From NCBI RefSeq assembly GCF_020103695.1, contig NZ_JAHXBF010000029.1:1-64000 (forward strand): DNA of 64,000 nt, written 5' to 3'. Origin of the DNA: Hyalangium versicolor (GTDB lineage Bacteria > Myxococcota > Myxococcia > Myxococcales > Myxococcaceae). Positions within the stretch are counted from its first letter, which is position 1. Every line of letters begins with the position of its first letter. Both the position numbers and the translations under genes were made by a program. The notes below the pieces were generated by a model. It had not been told where the DNA came from. It ran no database searches and saw only the letters and a program-made list of their open reading frames with translations. This document shows positions 38,514-48,854 of this stretch, one piece after another.

Positions 38514-39248
38514 ATGCGCCTGCTCCTGCCGCTGCTCGCCCTGCTCCTGGCCCTGCCGGCCGCCGGTCAGCCCGCCCCCTCCCCCGGCCAGCCTGCACCC
38601 TCCGGCCCGCCCGCGCTGTCCGCCAAGGAACTCAACACGTCCGGCTTCCGCCTCTACCAGGAGGGCAAGTACCCCGAGGCCCTGGAGAAGTTCCGGGCGG
38701 CCGTCCAGGCAGACCCCAAGCACGCCCTGGCCCAGTACAACGTGGCGGCCACCCTCGGAGTGCTCCGAAAGCAGGGTCTCGTCTGCGACTACAACGCCTA
38801 CAAGGAGGACATTCTCATCGCCCTCCAGGCCTCGGTGAAGCTGGACTCGAGGCGCCTCACCCGAGCCAAGGAGGATGCAGACCTGGACCCCATCCGGGAC
38901 ACCGTGGGGTGGCAGATGCTGCTGGGCCTCTCGCCGACGCGCGCGGCGGATGTACCGGTGATCCTCCGCAAGGTGAGCTGGTACGGCCCGGGAATCGGCG
39001 TCTACGGGACGCTGGTAACCCTGCGCTTCGAGGACCGTGGCAAGGTGACGCTGGTGCGCAAGGTGGTCCAGGACGAGGGACCCCCGAAGCCGGAGACCCT
39101 CACGGGCACCTACACCGTGAAGGGCAACAAGGTCCAGGTGCGCTTCCCCGGCCAGAAGCCAGACGCGGGAACGCTCAGCGACAGTGGCCTGCTGACCTTC
39201 AAGGGGCTGGGCAACTTCACCGACTCGCCGTCCGAGTGCGACGCCTGA
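38514..39248 (+). CDS. exported TPR-containing protein
   Basis: 244 residues from ATG 38514, five bases after ggagag; another ATG directly before it is too close to the ribosome site. Signal peptide (LLLPLLALLLALPAAG) and a short Pro-rich linker come first. One TPR-like pair is clear (about 37-80, LNTSGFRLYQEGKYPEALEKFRAAVQ, given by position), with a possible second (QYNVAATLGVLRKQG). The C-terminal half (about 130-244) is a beta domain with WYGPGIGVYGTLVTLRFED and FKGLGNFTDS, resembling a small lipocalin-like sheet. No enzymatic motif. Divergent from accA; probably a periplasmic protein. Confidence 0.78.
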   Translation: MRLLLPLLALLLALPAAGQPAPSPGQPAPSGPPALSAKELNTSGFRLYQEGKYPEALEKFRAAVQADPKHALAQYNVAATLGVLRKQGLVCDYNAYKEDILIALQASVKLDSRRLTRAKEDADLDPIRDTVGWQMLLGLSPTRAADVPVILRKVSWYGPGIGVYGTLVTLRFEDRGKVTLVRKVVQDEGPPKPETLTGTYTVKGNKVQVRFPGQKPDAGTLSDSGLLTFKGLGNFTDSPSECDA

Positions 39249-39252
39249 ACGG

Positions 39253-39284
39253 CGACGCCCCCGTCCCCGCTCCCAGGAGCGTCG
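39253..39284. terminator. weak terminator hairpin
   Basis: CGACGC (39253-39258) pairs with GCGTCG (39279-39284) with a 20-nt loop, in the convergent gap between the TPR gene and the ArsA-like ATPase gene. No T-run. Confidence 0.35.
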
Positions 39285-39317
39285 GAACGAGGGCGCCAGA
39301 CGCCACTCTCAGCCTGT

Positions 39318-41273
39318 TCAGGCCGCCTTGATCTTCACCGGGGCGGACAGGGCGTACCAGGCCGTCCGGAACGCCTTCAACTCGCGCAGACCCGCTGGGT
39401 GACGACCGAGCGCCGGAGCCATCGTCACCGGCAGGCCGATCTTCTTCTCGATGGCCTTGGCCGCGTTCAGCTCCAGCTTGCGGCGGTTCTCGCACTTGGG
39501 GCACGTGGACTTCGGGCCCACGCGGTTGACGAGCACCCGCTCCACCTGGAGCTTCTTCTCCTTCAGATACTCCACCAGCCGCTCGGTGCGCGAGGCCGCC
39601 AGATCCTCGCCGCGCGTGACGACCACGAAGCGAGACTCGGTGGGCGAGGCCAGCGCCTCCTCGAAGCGCTTCACGTGCTTGAGCATGGCCGCGATGTCAT
39701 CGGCCAGATCGCCCAGGCCCTTGGCCTTGTACTTGGAAACGATGCCGTGCAGCGCGCCCAGCCACGTCTTGGCCGCATCCGCCAGCTCCACCACGCGCAT
39801 GGAGGTGACCATGGGCGAGGGATCCACGACGATGCGCTTGAACCGCTCCTGAACCAGCGCGTCCGTGAGGCACGAGAGCGCCGCGAACTCGTCGATGCAT
39901 GGCGGCGCGCACTCCAGCAGGTTGCGCAGCGCCACCAGATCCGCGGGCACATCGCCCGTCTTCGGAGCGCCCTCGAAGGCCTTCTCCGCCTTCTCCTTCA
40001 GGCGCTTGCGCAGGGCGTTGAACCAGCCATTCACGTCCAGCTCGCGGGCGTAGAGGCCCTTGGTGCCCTTCACCTGCGTCTCGGTGTCCGTGAGCCGGCT
40101 CTGCAGCACGTCCGACAGCGAATGCGCCGGATCCGTGGAGATGAGGAGCACCGGCCCCTCCTTCTCCGTCAGCGTCACCGCGGCGGCCGCGGCACAGGAG
40201 CTCTTGCCCACCCCGCCCTGCCCCACGAAGAAGATCAGCCGCGTGGGAGGCAGCGGCGGCGCCGCGATCGGCGGCATGGACGGAGCGCGGACCAGGGCCG
40301 GCGGGCCCTCGGCGGCCGAGAACTCCAGCGCCTTGGTCTCCTTGCCGCCCCGCCACTCCTTGGCGAACTCCTTGAGCCCATCCAGCCCACGCGGGGCCAG
40401 CTCCCGCTTGCCCACGAGCTGCACCGGTACCGTCTTGTCCAGCCCCTGGAACTTGCGAACGTGAGGAGCTTGCAGGCCGCGGCGGCCCTGACACGCGGGA
40501 CAGCCGCCCTTGTCCTCCACCTGGTTGACGAGGATCTCGTTCACCGGAATTCCGCGCTCGCGAAGCTGCGCGAAGTACATGCGCGTCTGCGCCTCGGGCA
40601 CCGGCTCGGCCAGGGCCACCAGGTGGAACGCCGATCGCGCCCCGTCCTTGATGAGCGCCAGCAGCCGCTCCGCCTTGCCGCCCACCTCATCCAGGAAGCT
40701 GGGCTCGACGGGGGCCTGCTCCTTCTTGCCCTTGCCACCCGAGGCCGGCTTCTCCGCCCCGGCCTTCACGATGCCCAGGAACTTGCGCAGCCCCTGGGGC
40801 ATGTCGAATAGTCGCAGCGTGTGGCTCGTGGGCGAGGTGTCCACGACAATCCGGTCGAACTCCTTGGACTCCAGAAGCTCCAGCACCTGGAAGAGGTTCA
40901 CCAGCTCCTCGAGCCCCACAACCTCCTGGGCGAAGAGCTTGCCGAGATCCTCATCCGATAGCACCGAGCCCTTCGCGGCGGCCTTCTCCAGCGCGGGCAC
41001 GTACTTCGCGGCGAAGGGCTTGAGCAGGGTCGCGGGCTCGAACTCCGCCGCGTACAGGCCTCCTTCGCCCTTGCCAGCCACCAGCTTGGTGGGCTTGGCT
41101 GACAGCTTCTTCTTCACCAGATCGGTCAGCGTGCGCGCCGGATCCAGCGAGACCAGAAGCACCTTCTCCTTGGGGGCCTCATCGGCAAGATTCAGCGCAA
41201 AGGATGCGGCGATCGTACTCTTGCCAACACCGCCTTTGCCGCCGAAGAAGTGAAGAACTCGCGCATCGCTCAT
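39318..41273 (-). CDS. tandem ArsA/Get3-type ATPase
   Basis: 651 residues made of two ArsA/Get3-like halves (about 1-320 and 340-651) in one chain. Half one has the deviant Walker A GGKGGVGKST (11-20), DTSPTSHTLR (145-154) and CPAC (258-261). Half two has GQGGVGKSS (351-359), DPAHSLSDVL (381-390) and CPKC (591-594). The CxxC pairs resemble the zinc site at the Get3 dimer interface, and Get3 targets tail-anchored membrane proteins. The halves have lost different key residues: the intermonomer Lys is Gln352 in half two, and the switch DPAHS is DPART in half one. No ars genes adjoin, so arsenite transport is unlikely. Confidence 0.88.
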   Translation of the reverse strand: MSDARVLHFFGGKGGVGKSTIAASFALNLADEAPKEKVLLVSLDPARTLTDLVKKKLSAKPTKLVAGKGEGGLYAAEFEPATLLKPFAAKYVPALEKAAAKGSVLSDEDLGKLFAQEVVGLEELVNLFQVLELLESKEFDRIVVDTSPTSHTLRLFDMPQGLRKFLGIVKAGAEKPASGGKGKKEQAPVEPSFLDEVGGKAERLLALIKDGARSAFHLVALAEPVPEAQTRMYFAQLRERGIPVNEILVNQVEDKGGCPACQGRRGLQAPHVRKFQGLDKTVPVQLVGKRELAPRGLDGLKEFAKEWRGGKETKALEFSAAEGPPALVRAPSMPPIAAPPLPPTRLIFFVGQGGVGKSSCAAAAAVTLTEKEGPVLLISTDPAHSLSDVLQSRLTDTETQVKGTKGLYARELDVNGWFNALRKRLKEKAEKAFEGAPKTGDVPADLVALRNLLECAPPCIDEFAALSCLTDALVQERFKRIVVDPSPMVTSMRVVELADAAKTWLGALHGIVSKYKAKGLGDLADDIAAMLKHVKRFEEALASPTESRFVVVTRGEDLAASRTERLVEYLKEKKLQVERVLVNRVGPKSTCPKCENRRKLELNAAKAIEKKIGLPVTMAPALGRHPAGLRELKAFRTAWYALSAPVKIKAA

Positions 41274-41561
41274 TGCGTCGTGGCCTTCCTTGACGCCCCC
41301 CGACGGCTCCAGAATCGTCCATCCGTAGACAGCCGCGGATCAGGCGCTGGAGTTCCCAGCCAGGTCATGGCCTGCACAGGAACCCCATGTGTGAGAGGCC
41401 CCGAGAATCCCTCGTCGAGAGGGTAAAAGTCAAGAAGTGACGCGGGTTTTGCGGCACTGGCACACCACGCTAACGCGATGTGTCAGGCCGCTTGGATGGC
41501 CTGGGGCCAGGGAACTCCAAAGCCGCGAAATCCGGGCTGGAATTCCTACCTGAGGGGTCGA
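41274..41561. other. 288-bp gap between the response regulator gene and the ArsA-like gene
   Basis: Both neighbours read leftward, so this segment holds the 5' region of the ArsA-like gene and the tail after the regulator gene. No open frame with coding bias, tRNA or clear terminator is visible. A few short GC-rich stems are present. Confidence 0.4.
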
Positions 41562-43001
<1,440 letters not shown>

Positions 43002-43082
43002 GATGAAGACCTCCCTACTGCGTTCAATCGCAAGCAAAGAAACAACAACGGAAAATGAAGGATGCTGCCCGACCGGACCGGC

Positions 43083-43760
43083 TCAGACGCGTGTGAAGAG
43101 GAAGCGGCAGACGCCTTGGCGGATCTGGAATTCGACGCCCATCTGCGCGCAGCGCAGCCCCAGCGCGGCCACCACGTCGGGAACCTGCTCGGGCCCACTG
43201 CCCCCCGCGTCCGTCACCTCGAGCACCGCGTTGGAGCCCTCCGCCCGGACCGAGATACCGACCTCAGTGCCCGCCTCCGAGCGTGCGAAGGCGCGCAGCA
43301 GCGACTGGATGAGGAAGAAGTTCAGCTCCTGGGTGTCTTGCAACCGGACGCGAATGTCCGGCTCGATGGCCAGCTGCAGCTTGAGCCGCCGCCGCCGGCT
43401 CTCGTGCGCGAGCACATCCAGGGAACGCTTCGCCAGATCCGAGAGCACGACCTCGCCCGACAAACCGCCTCGCAGGACGATAAAGTCCGCGAACTGGCGC
43501 AGGATGCCGTCCACACGCTGGATCTGATCGCGCATGGCCTTGATGTTCTTCTCCTGCGACGGAGGCACCGCGCCTGCCTCTCCTTTGAGCTTCTCGGAGA
43601 GCACCTCGAGGTTGATCGAGAGTGCGTTGAGCGGGTTGCGCACGTCGTGCAGGAGGCTGTCCATGAGCGTGGGAACGGCGCCGTAGCGCGCGGCTCCCAC
43701 CACCGGATCCGAACCCTCCTGAACCGCAGGCACACTGGTCACTGCCGTGGACGTAACCAC
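43083..43760 (-). CDS. histidine kinase-like protein with degenerate ATPase domain
   Basis: 225 residues from a GTG at 43760 with aggag upstream. The dimerisation/phospho-acceptor segment has an H-box LLHDVRNPLNALSIN with His38. The second half is the size of a small GHKL ATPase, but the N-box (usually Asn-xxx-Asn-Ala) is not recognisable around LNFFLIQSLLRAFA, and the G1 box appears as TDAGGSG, not DxGxG. It may be a phosphotransfer or scaffold protein rather than an active kinase. No membrane helix or sensor domain, so it must act in the cytoplasm. Operon with the NtrC-type regulator. Confidence 0.75.
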   Translation of the reverse strand: MVTSTAVTSVPAVQEGSDPVVGAARYGAVPTLMDSLLHDVRNPLNALSINLEVLSEKLKGEAGAVPPSQEKNIKAMRDQIQRVDGILRQFADFIVLRGGLSGEVVLSDLAKRSLDVLAHESRRRRLKLQLAIEPDIRVRLQDTQELNFFLIQSLLRAFARSEAGTEVGISVRAEGSNAVLEVTDAGGSGPEQVPDVVAALGLRCAQMGVEFQIRQGVCRFLFTRV

Positions 43761-43814
43761 CGGGAACTCCTAAGGATTTATCACCATCCGCCGCGCCCCG
43801 CCTACCGGTGCGAG

Positions 43815-43843
43815 GATTTAGGGAGTGCTGTAAGAAACGGCAA
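43815..43843 (-). promoter_or_regulatory. candidate sigma-70-type promoter for the kinase/regulator operon
   Basis: On the minus strand TTGCCG (43843-43838) and TAAATC (43820-43815) are 17 bp apart, 55-83 bp before the GTG start of the kinase-like gene. Four of six and three of six bases match the consensus, so it is a weak candidate; a sigma-54 site was not found in this gap. Confidence 0.3.
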
Positions 43844-44010
43844 CCCCTGGGCCGGTAATTCTTGCCGAAGTCGGAGAATTCCCCTGTCAGTCCGCCTGCT
43901 TGGCGGGGTGCTGAAGTGTCCGGGGGGAAACGTTCCCAGGTACGCCCAATGCTGGCGCTCGCGAACGGTGTCGACCGGTGAACGAAGGGTGATTCGAAGT
44001 TCCGAAACGA

Positions 44011-44463
44011 TCAGCGCGGCTCGGGCGGCTGGGCTGCTTCACCGAGTCCGGTGAGCTCCAGGCCGATCTTGGCGGCGTACTCGAAGATGCGCGGATCCCG
44101 GTAGAACTCGCCGTAGACGATGCGGGTGCAGCCGCTGTTGGCGATCAGCTTGAAGCACGGCCAGCACGGGCTCGCCGTGGTGTAGATGGTGGCGCCTTCG
44201 ATGCCCACTCCATTCTTGGCGGCCTGGATGATGGCGTTGGCCTCGGCATGGACGGTGGCCACGCAGTGGCCGTTCTCCATCATGTGCCCCACGTCGTCGC
44301 AGTGAGGCAGGCCTCGGATGGAGCCGTTGTAGCCCGTGGAGAGGATGGTGCGATCCCGCACGAGCAGGGCACCCACATGCTTGCGATCGCACGTGGCCCT
44401 CGTGGCCACCTGCCGCGCGATGTCCATGAAGTACTGATCCCACGAGCTGCGCTGCTGGGCCAA
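44011..44463 (-). CDS. deoxycytidylate (dCMP) deaminase
   Basis: 150 residues from a TTG at 44463 that follows aggagg at a proper distance; the longer frame from an upstream ATG would add 21 non-conserved residues. It deaminates dCMP to dUMP, the precursor of dTMP. The zinc site is HAE (72-74) with PCWPC (99-103), which supplies the two cysteines and the proton-shuttle Glu. CDRKHVGALLVRD and TGYNGS match the family's substrate region. No allosteric tail. It stands alone between the kinase/regulator operon and a divergent gene at 44623. Confidence 0.93.
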   Translation of the reverse strand: MAQQRSSWDQYFMDIARQVATRATCDRKHVGALLVRDRTILSTGYNGSIRGLPHCDDVGHMMENGHCVATVHAEANAIIQAAKNGVGIEGATIYTTASPCWPCFKLIANSGCTRIVYGEFYRDPRIFEYAAKIGLELTGLGEAAQPPEPR

Positions 44464-44622
44464 GGCGCCTCCTCCTGACTGATGAAAACCGGCGGGCGGT
44501 GTAGCGCGATGGGCGGGGGATGCCAATGCCCGGCACCTGTCGGCCGGAGGACGGAGCGGCGCCGCGGACCTTGGTTCAATGCGAGCGCGTCTCCAGTTTC
44601 CCTACCGGAGAGAGGGCCGGAC

Positions 44623-44940
44623 ATGAATCGAGGGTATCTGGGGCTGTGGAGCGCCGTGCTCGCAGCCGCGCCCGCGCTGGCGCAGGCGCCGGCCGCCGAG
44701 GTGCGGAGCCTGCGCGAGGTACAGGGAACCATCAAGGCAGTGGACGTGGACGCAGGCACGCTGACGCTGGAGCACGAGCGCGGCCAGGTCGCCCTGCGAG
44801 TGGATGGCAACACCACCATCTTCCTGCCAGGGCACACCGGGAAGTTGGACGAGCTGAAGGTGGGCCAGCGCGTACGCGGAGTGTACGAGCCGAGGGAGCG
44901 CGGCGCGGTGGCACAGTGGCTGGAACTGATGGGCCCCTGA
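44623..44940 (+). CDS. small exported DUF5666-like protein
   Basis: 105 residues from an ATG at 44623 preceded by ggagag. Signal peptide (LGLWSAVLAAAPALAQ) is followed by one OB-like beta domain, with VQGTIKAVDVDAGTLTLEHE, VALRVDGNTTIFL and LDELKVGQRVRGVYEP. This order of strands resembles DUF5666-type periplasmic domains, whose function is unknown. Starts beyond this ATG are rejected because they would place a basic stretch before the signal peptide. It is divergent from the dCMP deaminase gene and followed by a glycosyltransferase gene 61 bp away. Confidence 0.75.
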   Translation: MNRGYLGLWSAVLAAAPALAQAPAAEVRSLREVQGTIKAVDVDAGTLTLEHERGQVALRVDGNTTIFLPGHTGKLDELKVGQRVRGVYEPRERGAVAQWLELMGP

Positions 44941-45001
44941 AGGTGCACTGCGCAAAAAGTGCGGTCGCATCGAGAGCGCAAGTGACCTAGATAGGGAGGT
45001 G

Positions 45002-46147
45002 ATGCGCTTCCTGGTGGCCGCCCAGTTCCTTCCGGATCCGAACAGTGGTTCGGCGGGCTCGGTGCTGGCCGTGGGTCAGGCGCTGGCCGCGCGCGGTCAT
45101 ACCGTGGACTACGAGTGGCTCCAGCCCAACAGGGGGCTGCTGCGTCACTCGGCGCTGCATCGCCACTTCGAGATGCCCGTGCAGCAGCTCCGGGCCCTGG
45201 CCTCACGCCTGAGCGCCGCGCAGTACGACGTGGTGGTGGTGAGCCAGCCGTATGCGTACCTGGCCTACGAGCTGCTGCCCGCGCTGCACCCTCGCACGCT
45301 GTTCCTGAATCGCACGCACGGATGGGAGCACCGGCTGCTGAAGGCCGAGCAGCGCCTGGGCTACGAGCCTCCGCGGCCTTTGGGGCGCCGCGTCCTGTCG
45401 GGCGCCAGCTCGGTGGTGACGGTGATGGAGTGCTGGCGGACGGCCCGAGCGGCACATGGGCTGATCGCTCCATCGTCGAAGTGCGCGAACTTCATCCGGG
45501 AGACGTACGATCTGCCCGAGAGCAAGGTGGCCTTCATCGGCTACGGGCTGGACACGGACTTCCTGGAGTGGCGCAGAGTGGAGCCCACGGTGCGCCAGCC
45601 GCGGTTGCTGTTCGTGGGCAACTACCTGGCGCGCAAGGGCACCCGGCTGATGGAGGAGGTGCTGCCCCGGGTGGCGAAGCGCTTCCCGGGGGTCGCACTG
45701 TCCCTGGTGGTGCAGCCCGAGGCCGTCTCCGAGGTGGAGCGCCTGTACCGCCCGGCCTTCGGAGAGCAGCTGCGCGTGCACCGCTGGATGCCACGGGCCG
45801 AGCTGCGCGAGTTCTACTCCGCGCACGAAGTGCTGCTGTTCCCTTCCCTCTTCGAGGGATTCGGGAAGACATGGCTGGAAGGCATGGCGTGTGGGCTGTG
45901 CGTGGTGGGCTTCGACGAGGGTGGCCTCGGGGATCTCGCCGAGAATGGCCGTGAGGCCCTCTTCTGCGAGCCGGGCGATGCGGCGGGCTGGGAGCGCCTG
46001 CTGATCGAAGCCCTGCAGAACCCCGAGCGCGTGGCGGAGATCCGGCGCAGCGCCCAGGAGCGCGCCCGCCAGCGCACGTGGAACGAGACAGCCAAGGACA
46101 CGGAACTCTTCTGCGAGCGACTGCGGGGCGAGCGTCTTCGCTATTGA
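45002..46147 (+). CDS. glycosyltransferase family 4
   Basis: 381 residues from ATG 45002, right after gggagg. GT-B fold: N-terminal domain (about 1-165) begins with MRFLVAAQFLPDPNSGSAGS, a typical acceptor-site start with the glycine-rich loop. The C-terminal donor domain (about 190-375) has PRLLFVGNYLARKG and the EX7E-like block SLFEGFGKTWLEGMACGLCVV, where the two glutamates contact the nucleotide-sugar. It transfers a sugar with retention of configuration, probably onto a lipid or polysaccharide at the inner face of the membrane. No other polysaccharide genes adjoin, so the product is not predictable. Confidence 0.9.
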   Translation: MRFLVAAQFLPDPNSGSAGSVLAVGQALAARGHTVDYEWLQPNRGLLRHSALHRHFEMPVQQLRALASRLSAAQYDVVVVSQPYAYLAYELLPALHPRTLFLNRTHGWEHRLLKAEQRLGYEPPRPLGRRVLSGASSVVTVMECWRTARAAHGLIAPSSKCANFIRETYDLPESKVAFIGYGLDTDFLEWRRVEPTVRQPRLLFVGNYLARKGTRLMEEVLPRVAKRFPGVALSLVVQPEAVSEVERLYRPAFGEQLRVHRWMPRAELREFYSAHEVLLFPSLFEGFGKTWLEGMACGLCVVGFDEGGLGDLAENGREALFCEPGDAAGWERLLIEALQNPERVAEIRRSAQERARQRTWNETAKDTELFCERLRGERLRY

Positions 46148-46190
46148 GAACACTCGCACCGGGCAGTGTCTGGCATAGGACTCCTCCGTT

Positions 46191-46219
46191 TTGACTCCAG
46201 GCGGCGCATTGCCATACGC
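46191..46219 (+). promoter_or_regulatory. candidate promoter of the exported NTF2-like gene
   Basis: TTGACT at 46191-46196 is a good -35 match; 16-17 bp later CATACG/ATACGC is a poor -10. An inverted pair GGCGGCG/CGCCGCC lies in the spacer region (46199-46224) and may be an operator. The start codon is 30 bp downstream at 46249. Confidence 0.3.
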
Positions 46220-46248
46220 CGCCGCGGACCACTGAGGAGGGGTCACTG

Positions 46249-46842
46249 ATGAATCGTGCAATCCTGATCTGTACCGCCGCCGTTGTGTTCGCTGGTTCCG
46301 CGTGGGCTCAGGACAAGGCTCCAGCTCCGGCGCAAGGCGCTCCCGCGATGGACCTTTCGAAGATGGGCCCGCCCGCGCGCAAGCCCACCAACGAGAAGCA
46401 GACGAAGAAGGAGATCGATGACTTCTTCAAGAAGATGGAGGCCGCCTCCCAGAAGGGTGACACGGACACCCTGACGGCGATGGTGGACTTCCCCGTCTAC
46501 ATGGCGACCGACGACATGAAGGGCATGCCCGAGGCGAAGGAGTACAACCGCGAGGAGTACGTCGCGATGATGAAGCCCTTCCACGAGAACATGCCCAAGG
46601 ACATGAAGACGACGCACAAGCCGACGATCACCGTGCTCTCGGACTCGCTAGCGACCGTGGTCGACGACTACACGATGACGATGGGCAAGCAGAAGGTCAC
46701 CGGCCGCGACGCGGGCCTGCTGGTGAAGCGTGACGGGCAGTGGAAGTGGAAGACGATGGTCTCGGCCGGCTGGGGTGGCATGGAGCCCCCGAAGGGCACC
46801 GGTGGCAGCGGCCAGCCCGTGTCCCCCGAGGGCAAGAAGTAG
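46249..46842 (+). CDS. exported NTF2-like protein
   Basis: 197 residues with a signal peptide (ILICTAAVVFAGSAWAQ) and a ribosome site gaggagg. After a Pro-rich linker comes a Lys-rich helix (NEKQTKKEIDDFFKKMEAASQKG), then a region of about 100 residues with an NTF2/SnoaL-like pattern: DTLTAMVDFPVYMATDD, KPTITVLSDSLATVVDDYTM, and a last strand GLLVKRDGQWKWKTMVSAGW. Such domains bind small ligands or have no known activity. Probably periplasmic. Its stop is 28 bp before the second 50-bp repeat. Confidence 0.78.
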   Translation: MNRAILICTAAVVFAGSAWAQDKAPAPAQGAPAMDLSKMGPPARKPTNEKQTKKEIDDFFKKMEAASQKGDTDTLTAMVDFPVYMATDDMKGMPEAKEYNREEYVAMMKPFHENMPKDMKTTHKPTITVLSDSLATVVDDYTMTMGKQKVTGRDAGLLVKRDGQWKWKTMVSAGWGGMEPPKGTGGSGQPVSPEGKK

Positions 46843-46870
46843 CTCGCACCCAACTCCGATCGCGAAGGAG

Positions 46871-46920
46871 AGCCCCTCCGGGCGCGGCCTGGGCCAACCT
46901 GTCTGCTAGTCCTACAGGTT
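46871..46920. repeat. 50-bp interspersed repeat with hairpin, copy 2
   Basis: Matches 36629-36678 at about 38 of 50 positions. AACCTGT (46896-46902) and ACAGGTT (46914-46920) form a 7-bp stem. It follows the stop of the NTF2-like gene by 28 bp and lies in front of the convergent msrA gene, the same relative place as copy 1. Confidence 0.7.
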
Positions 46921-46961
46921 CGGCTCATTGCCGCCGCCCGCGGGGTGGCCCCTCCAGGCAC

Positions 46962-47615
46962 TCAGTGCTTGGGAGCGTCCTCGCCCCAGAGTTCCTGGAT
47001 GCGCGCGTCGCGGCCGCAGCCGATGCGGTAGGCGCGATAGTGCAAGGGATTCTTCCGCACGTAGTCCTGGTGGTAGTCCTCGGCCGGGTAGAAGGCCGAG
47101 GCCGCGACGATCTGGGTCACGACAGGCCTCTTGAAGCGGCCTGAAGCCTCGAGTCGCCGCTTGTACTCCTCGGCGAGCCGCTGCTGCTCCGCATCCTCGA
47201 AGAAGATGACGGAGCGGTACTGGGTCCCATGATCGCAGAACTGAGCGTTGGGGGTCAGGGGATCGATGTTGTGCCAGTAGGCATCGAGCAATTGGGAATA
47301 GCTCACCTTGCTCGGGTCATAGACGACGCGGACGGACTCGGCGTGGCCGGTGGTGCCTTCAGAGACCTCCTCATAGGAGGGGTTGGCCTTCGTCCCGCCC
47401 ATATAGCCCGAGGTCGCCGAGACGACCCCTGGTAGGGGATCGAAGACGCCCTCCATGGACCAGAAGCAGCCGCCAGCGAAGGTCGCGGTGGCCAGCTTCG
47501 GCTCCTCCTTCTTCTTCGTGGAATCGGGAGCCGCAGGGCCGGCAGCGAGCGCGGCAATTCCCACCAGTGAGGAGGCGACGGCGAGCAAGACGAGGCGAAT
47601 GGCACGAGAGGTCAT
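46962..47615 (-). CDS. msrA: exported peptide-methionine (S)-S-oxide reductase
   Basis: 217 residues, with a signal peptide (IRLVLLAVASSLVGIAALAAG) that most MsrA proteins lack. It reduces S-methionine sulfoxide in oxidised proteins. The catalytic segment is GGCFWSMEG with Cys50. Other family blocks are visible: GVVSATSGYMGG, NPSYEEVSEGTTGHAESV, DPLTPNAQFCDHGTQYRS and AEDYHQDY. The C-terminus has one more Cys (RIGCGR), which may serve as a resolving cysteine, in place of the usual tail. It is probably a periplasmic repair enzyme. Convergent with the NTF2-like gene; no msrB in the window. Confidence 0.95.
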   Translation of the reverse strand: MTSRAIRLVLLAVASSLVGIAALAAGPAAPDSTKKKEEPKLATATFAGGCFWSMEGVFDPLPGVVSATSGYMGGTKANPSYEEVSEGTTGHAESVRVVYDPSKVSYSQLLDAYWHNIDPLTPNAQFCDHGTQYRSVIFFEDAEQQRLAEEYKRRLEASGRFKRPVVTQIVAASAFYPAEDYHQDYVRKNPLHYRAYRIGCGRDARIQELWGEDAPKH

Positions 47616-47693
47616 GGCAGTCCTTTCCTTCCCCTGCCAATACGCACGGGCCTCTCTGCCCGTTACATGCCTGCTCGCCCGGAAGGGAACAGC

Positions 47694-48854
47694 TCACGGG
47701 CCCGGAGCAGGTGGGACATAGACCTCGGTGCCAGCCAGCGGACCACTGCTCGTGTGACCGCCTGCCACGAGGATGCTTCCCGAGGGCAACAAGCTGGCCG
47801 TGTGGTGCGAGCGAGCCATGGCCAGTTCCCCTGCGTGCGACCACTGTTCCTTGAGCGGGTCATACAGCTCCGTGCTCGCCAGGGCGGTGGTGTCGATTCC
47901 TCCGACCACCAGCACCTGCCCTGAGGGCAACAGCGTCGCCGTGTGGTGAGCCCGAGCCGTGCTCATCGAGCCCACCTCCTTCCAGGCATCCGCGCCGGGC
48001 TCGTAGACCTCCACGGAACGGTCTCCTCCTCCTGCCACGAGGACTTCGCCCGAGAGGAGCCGTGTCGCCGTGAGCCAGGCCCGAGGCCGGGCCATGGATG
48101 GAATCTCGGACCAGGTCTGTGCTTTCGGGTCGTACACCTCCGCGCTGCTGAGTTCCCCCTCGGCCCCGAGCCCCCCCACCACCAGGACCTTGCCCGTGGA
48201 CAGCAACACGGCTGAGTGACCGTAGCGAGCAAGGTTCATGCGGCGAGTCGTCGAGAACGTGCGAGTAGCCGGGTCATAAAGCTCGGCCTCCGAGAGCGCG
48301 CCTCCCACTCCGAAGCCACCCGCGATCAACACCTTCCCCGAGGGAAGGACCGTCGCGGTGTGCACCGTGCGCAGTGCGGCCATGGGTCCCACCCGGGACC
48401 AGCGATCCGTGCTGGAATCGTACTCCTCGGCGCTGGCGAGGATGCCCTCTCGAAGGTTGAAGCCCCCGGAGACCAGGACCTTGCCCGAGTGCAGCAAGCT
48501 GGCCGTGTGGCCCCTGCGGACCGCACCCATCTCCCCCGTCCTCGACCAGCTCCGCGTGAAGGGGCCGTACTCTTCCGCGCTCTGGACGGTGTCGCCCGTA
48601 TAGCGGCCAGCCACCAGTACCTGCCCCGAGGGAAGCACGGTGGCCGTGTGATCATGGCGGGCCACGCTCATATCGCTCGCCAGGGACCACCCGACTCGAT
48701 CGAGGGCCCCCGGAGTTCCATCCGCATCGCTCACGAAGACCCGAAGCTTCGCGGAGTTCCCGCTGTCATCCCAGGGTTCATCTCCCTCCTGGGAGAGCGC
48801 GCCGCAAGCCGCGATGAAGCCGGACACCCCACCAATGAGCCACCAGCGTCGCAT
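47694..48854 (-). CDS. Kelch-repeat lipoprotein
   Basis: 386 residues. The signal peptide ends with FIAAC (Cys17), so it is a lipoprotein. The body contains about six Kelch repeats: each has a HTATVLPSGQVLVAGG-type strand pair with a later YDP or similar turn (positions about 65, 115, 165, 215, 260, 305 and 355). These form a beta-propeller that binds other proteins or sugars. There is no catalytic centre of the galactose oxidase type visible. The two-fold spacing of repeats is regular at about 49 residues. Alone in its transcription unit; surface display is inferred. Confidence 0.9.
   Translation of the reverse strand: MRRWWLIGGVSGFIAACGALSQEGDEPWDDSGNSAKLRVFVSDADGTPGALDRVGWSLASDMSVARHDHTATVLPSGQVLVAGRYTGDTVQSAEEYGPFTRSWSRTGEMGAVRRGHTASLLHSGKVLVSGGFNLREGILASAEEYDSSTDRWSRVGPMAALRTVHTATVLPSGKVLIAGGFGVGGALSEAELYDPATRTFSTTRRMNLARYGHSAVLLSTGKVLVVGGLGAEGELSSAEVYDPKAQTWSEIPSMARPRAWLTATRLLSGEVLVAGGGDRSVEVYEPGADAWKEVGSMSTARAHHTATLLPSGQVLVVGGIDTTALASTELYDPLKEQWSHAGELAMARSHHTASLLPSGSILVAGGHTSSGPLAGTEVYVPPAPGP

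Noticed and set aside
41440..41480. TGGCAC near 41459 as a sigma-54 promoter
   Set aside because: The -12 GC element does not occur at the required spacing.
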